A model generated the notes under the pieces. It saw nothing but the letters and a program-made list of their open reading frames with translations, had not been told where the DNA came from and ran no database searches. A program made the translations under genes and the position numbers. 64,000 nt of DNA from Streptomyces laurentii (GTDB taxonomy: Bacteria > Actinomycetota > Actinomycetes > Streptomycetales > Streptomycetaceae): positions 3,596,001 to 3,660,000 of the forward strand of contig AP017424.1 of assembly GCA_002355495.1 (NCBI GenBank), read 5' to 3'. Of this stretch, positions 62,225 to 64,000 are shown one piece after another (position 1 is the first letter of the stretch; every line of letters starts with the position of its first letter).

Positions 62225-62491
62225 CTAGTCGCCGCCCCCGCCACCACCGCAGCCGCCCCCGCACGACGAGGAGGAGGAACTGCAGGACGAGGAGGAGGAA
62301 CTGCACGACGACGAGGACGATCCGCAGGACGAGGCCGATCCGCAGCCGCCTCCACCGCCGGAGGAGGAGCCCCCGTCGCTCGCCCAGCCGCCCTTGCGCC
62401 GGCGCCGCTTCTTCGACCGGCCGCTGAACGCCAGCACGTTGAGGCCGATGATCACGAGCGCGAACATGCCGATGATCAGAACGATTTCCAT
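62225..62491 (-). CDS. Small Cys/Ser/Gly-rich membrane protein
   Basis: 88 aa from ATG 62491 with GGGGA upstream. One membrane helix (about residues 2-22, EIVLIIGMFALVIIGLNVLA), a basic stop-transfer patch (SKKRRRRK), then ~50 residues of Ser/Cys/Gly: CGSSSSSCSSSSSSCSSSSS and similar, with Cys every ~7 residues, ending CGGGCGGGGGD. The Cys spacing comes from a short in-frame repeat. Similar Gly/Cys tails occur in other actinobacterial membrane proteins; no function is known. Confidence 0.75.
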   Translation of the reverse strand: MEIVLIIGMFALVIIGLNVLAFSGRSKKRRRRKGGWASDGGSSSGGGGGCGSASSCGSSSSSCSSSSSSCSSSSSSCGGGCGGGGGGD

Positions 62492-62613
62492 ATCATCCCC
62501 CGTACGTCTGTTCCAGCCCTCGTCCTTCCGTGGGCTGTGCGAGGGAGATGCCCGCCCCCGACCCGCCCGAAGCACACTTGAGCAAGTCCAGAGCTTCGCC
62601 CCAGGATGACGCC

Positions 62614-63789
<1,176 letters not shown>

Positions 63790-63810
63790 CGGGCCCCTGG
63801 GCAAAGTGGA

Positions 63811-64000
63811 TCAGGATTTACGGAGGTCCGGGGCCGGGGCGCCGATCAGGAGGCGGCGGGCGGCGTCCCAGGCGGTGTGGAGCGCGCGGGTGACCGCGGG
63901 CGAGTCGCTGCCGAGGATGCGGACCCAGGCTCCGCAGTCGTCGGGCAGCACGCTGACGCCGAAGGCCAGGCCGGTCGCCGACAGGGCCTCGTGCAGACCT
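63811..64000 (-). CDS. C-terminal part of a possible urease accessory protein UreD, 5' end outside window
   Basis: Only 62 codons are in the window, ending with TGA at 63811. The reading gives GLHEALSATGLAFGVSVLPD, DCGAWVRILGSDSPAVTRAL and HTAWDAARRLLIGAPAPDLR. The pattern of WVRILGSDSPAVTRALHTAWDAARR is like the end of UreD (UreH), which helps load nickel into urease, but the fragment is too short to be certain. Confidence 0.5.
   Translation of the reverse strand, partial: GLHEALSATGLAFGVSVLPDDCGAWVRILGSDSPAVTRALHTAWDAARRLLIGAPAPDLRKS

Overview
The window reads as a chromosomal segment of a Streptomyces or close relative. GC is very high, the third codon position is strongly G/C, GTG starts are common, and many families are typical of the genus: XRE/DUF397 pairs, SigE-family sigma factor, DUF3151, DUF3152, DUF2617, DUF5063. 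A perfect parS-type site (GTTTCACGTGAAAC) lies inside a 36-bp palindrome between fba and pyrE, which suggests the central, origin-proximal chromosome. No rRNA, tRNA, CRISPR array, insertion sequence or prophage was found.

Layout. 1-5.1 kb: a truncated PP2C phosphatase overlapping a membrane-anchored kinase-like protein, a Crp/Fnr regulator and a Ser/Thr kinase. 5.1-12.4 kb: alkyl sulfatase, YdcF-like membrane protein, a repeat-bearing LuxR/AfsR-derived protein, a double Lrp/AsnC regulator and a methyltransferase. 12.4-17.4 kb: S9 peptidase, SURF1 protein, and an ECF sigma factor coupled to a single-pass membrane protein. 17.8-23.0 kb: aspartate kinase, DUF5063, recR, YbaB, a SLATT-like protein and an acetyltransferase. 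23-37 kb looks like a variable region between two housekeeping blocks. It holds a GntR/aminotransferase pair, an XRE/DUF397 pair with a divergent partner, a frameshifted PstS-like gene, a kinase remnant, a TerD-like protein, a divergent LysR/SDR pair, and an overlapping DUF6232-like pair whose two proteins share a motif. 37.2-45.4 kb: purA, a degenerate DAG-kinase-like protein, two paralogous membrane proteins and an ABC exporter with divergent regulator. 45.5-50.8 kb: a two-component system, then a kynurenine operon (tryptophan dioxygenase, kynureninase, formamidase-like hydrolase). 50.9-64 kb: DUF3152, DUF3151, a drug exporter, a MalY-type lyase, fba, pyrE, aldose epimerase, a frameshifted SRPBCC protein, a membrane-fused spermidine synthase-like protein, DUF2617, a Cys/Ser/Gly-rich small membrane protein, an aminotransferase and a truncated, possibly UreD gene.

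The points most worth a second look are the DUF6232-like pair with the shared amyloid-like motif (35.9-37.0 kb), the extended parS palindrome, a 12-bp-phased GTACG array upstream of the 23.7 kb gene, two single-base frameshifts that both fall in G/C runs, a kinase N-terminal remnant near 30.9 kb, and the absence of asd next to ask. Family assignments come from motif recognition and memory; no database was searched.
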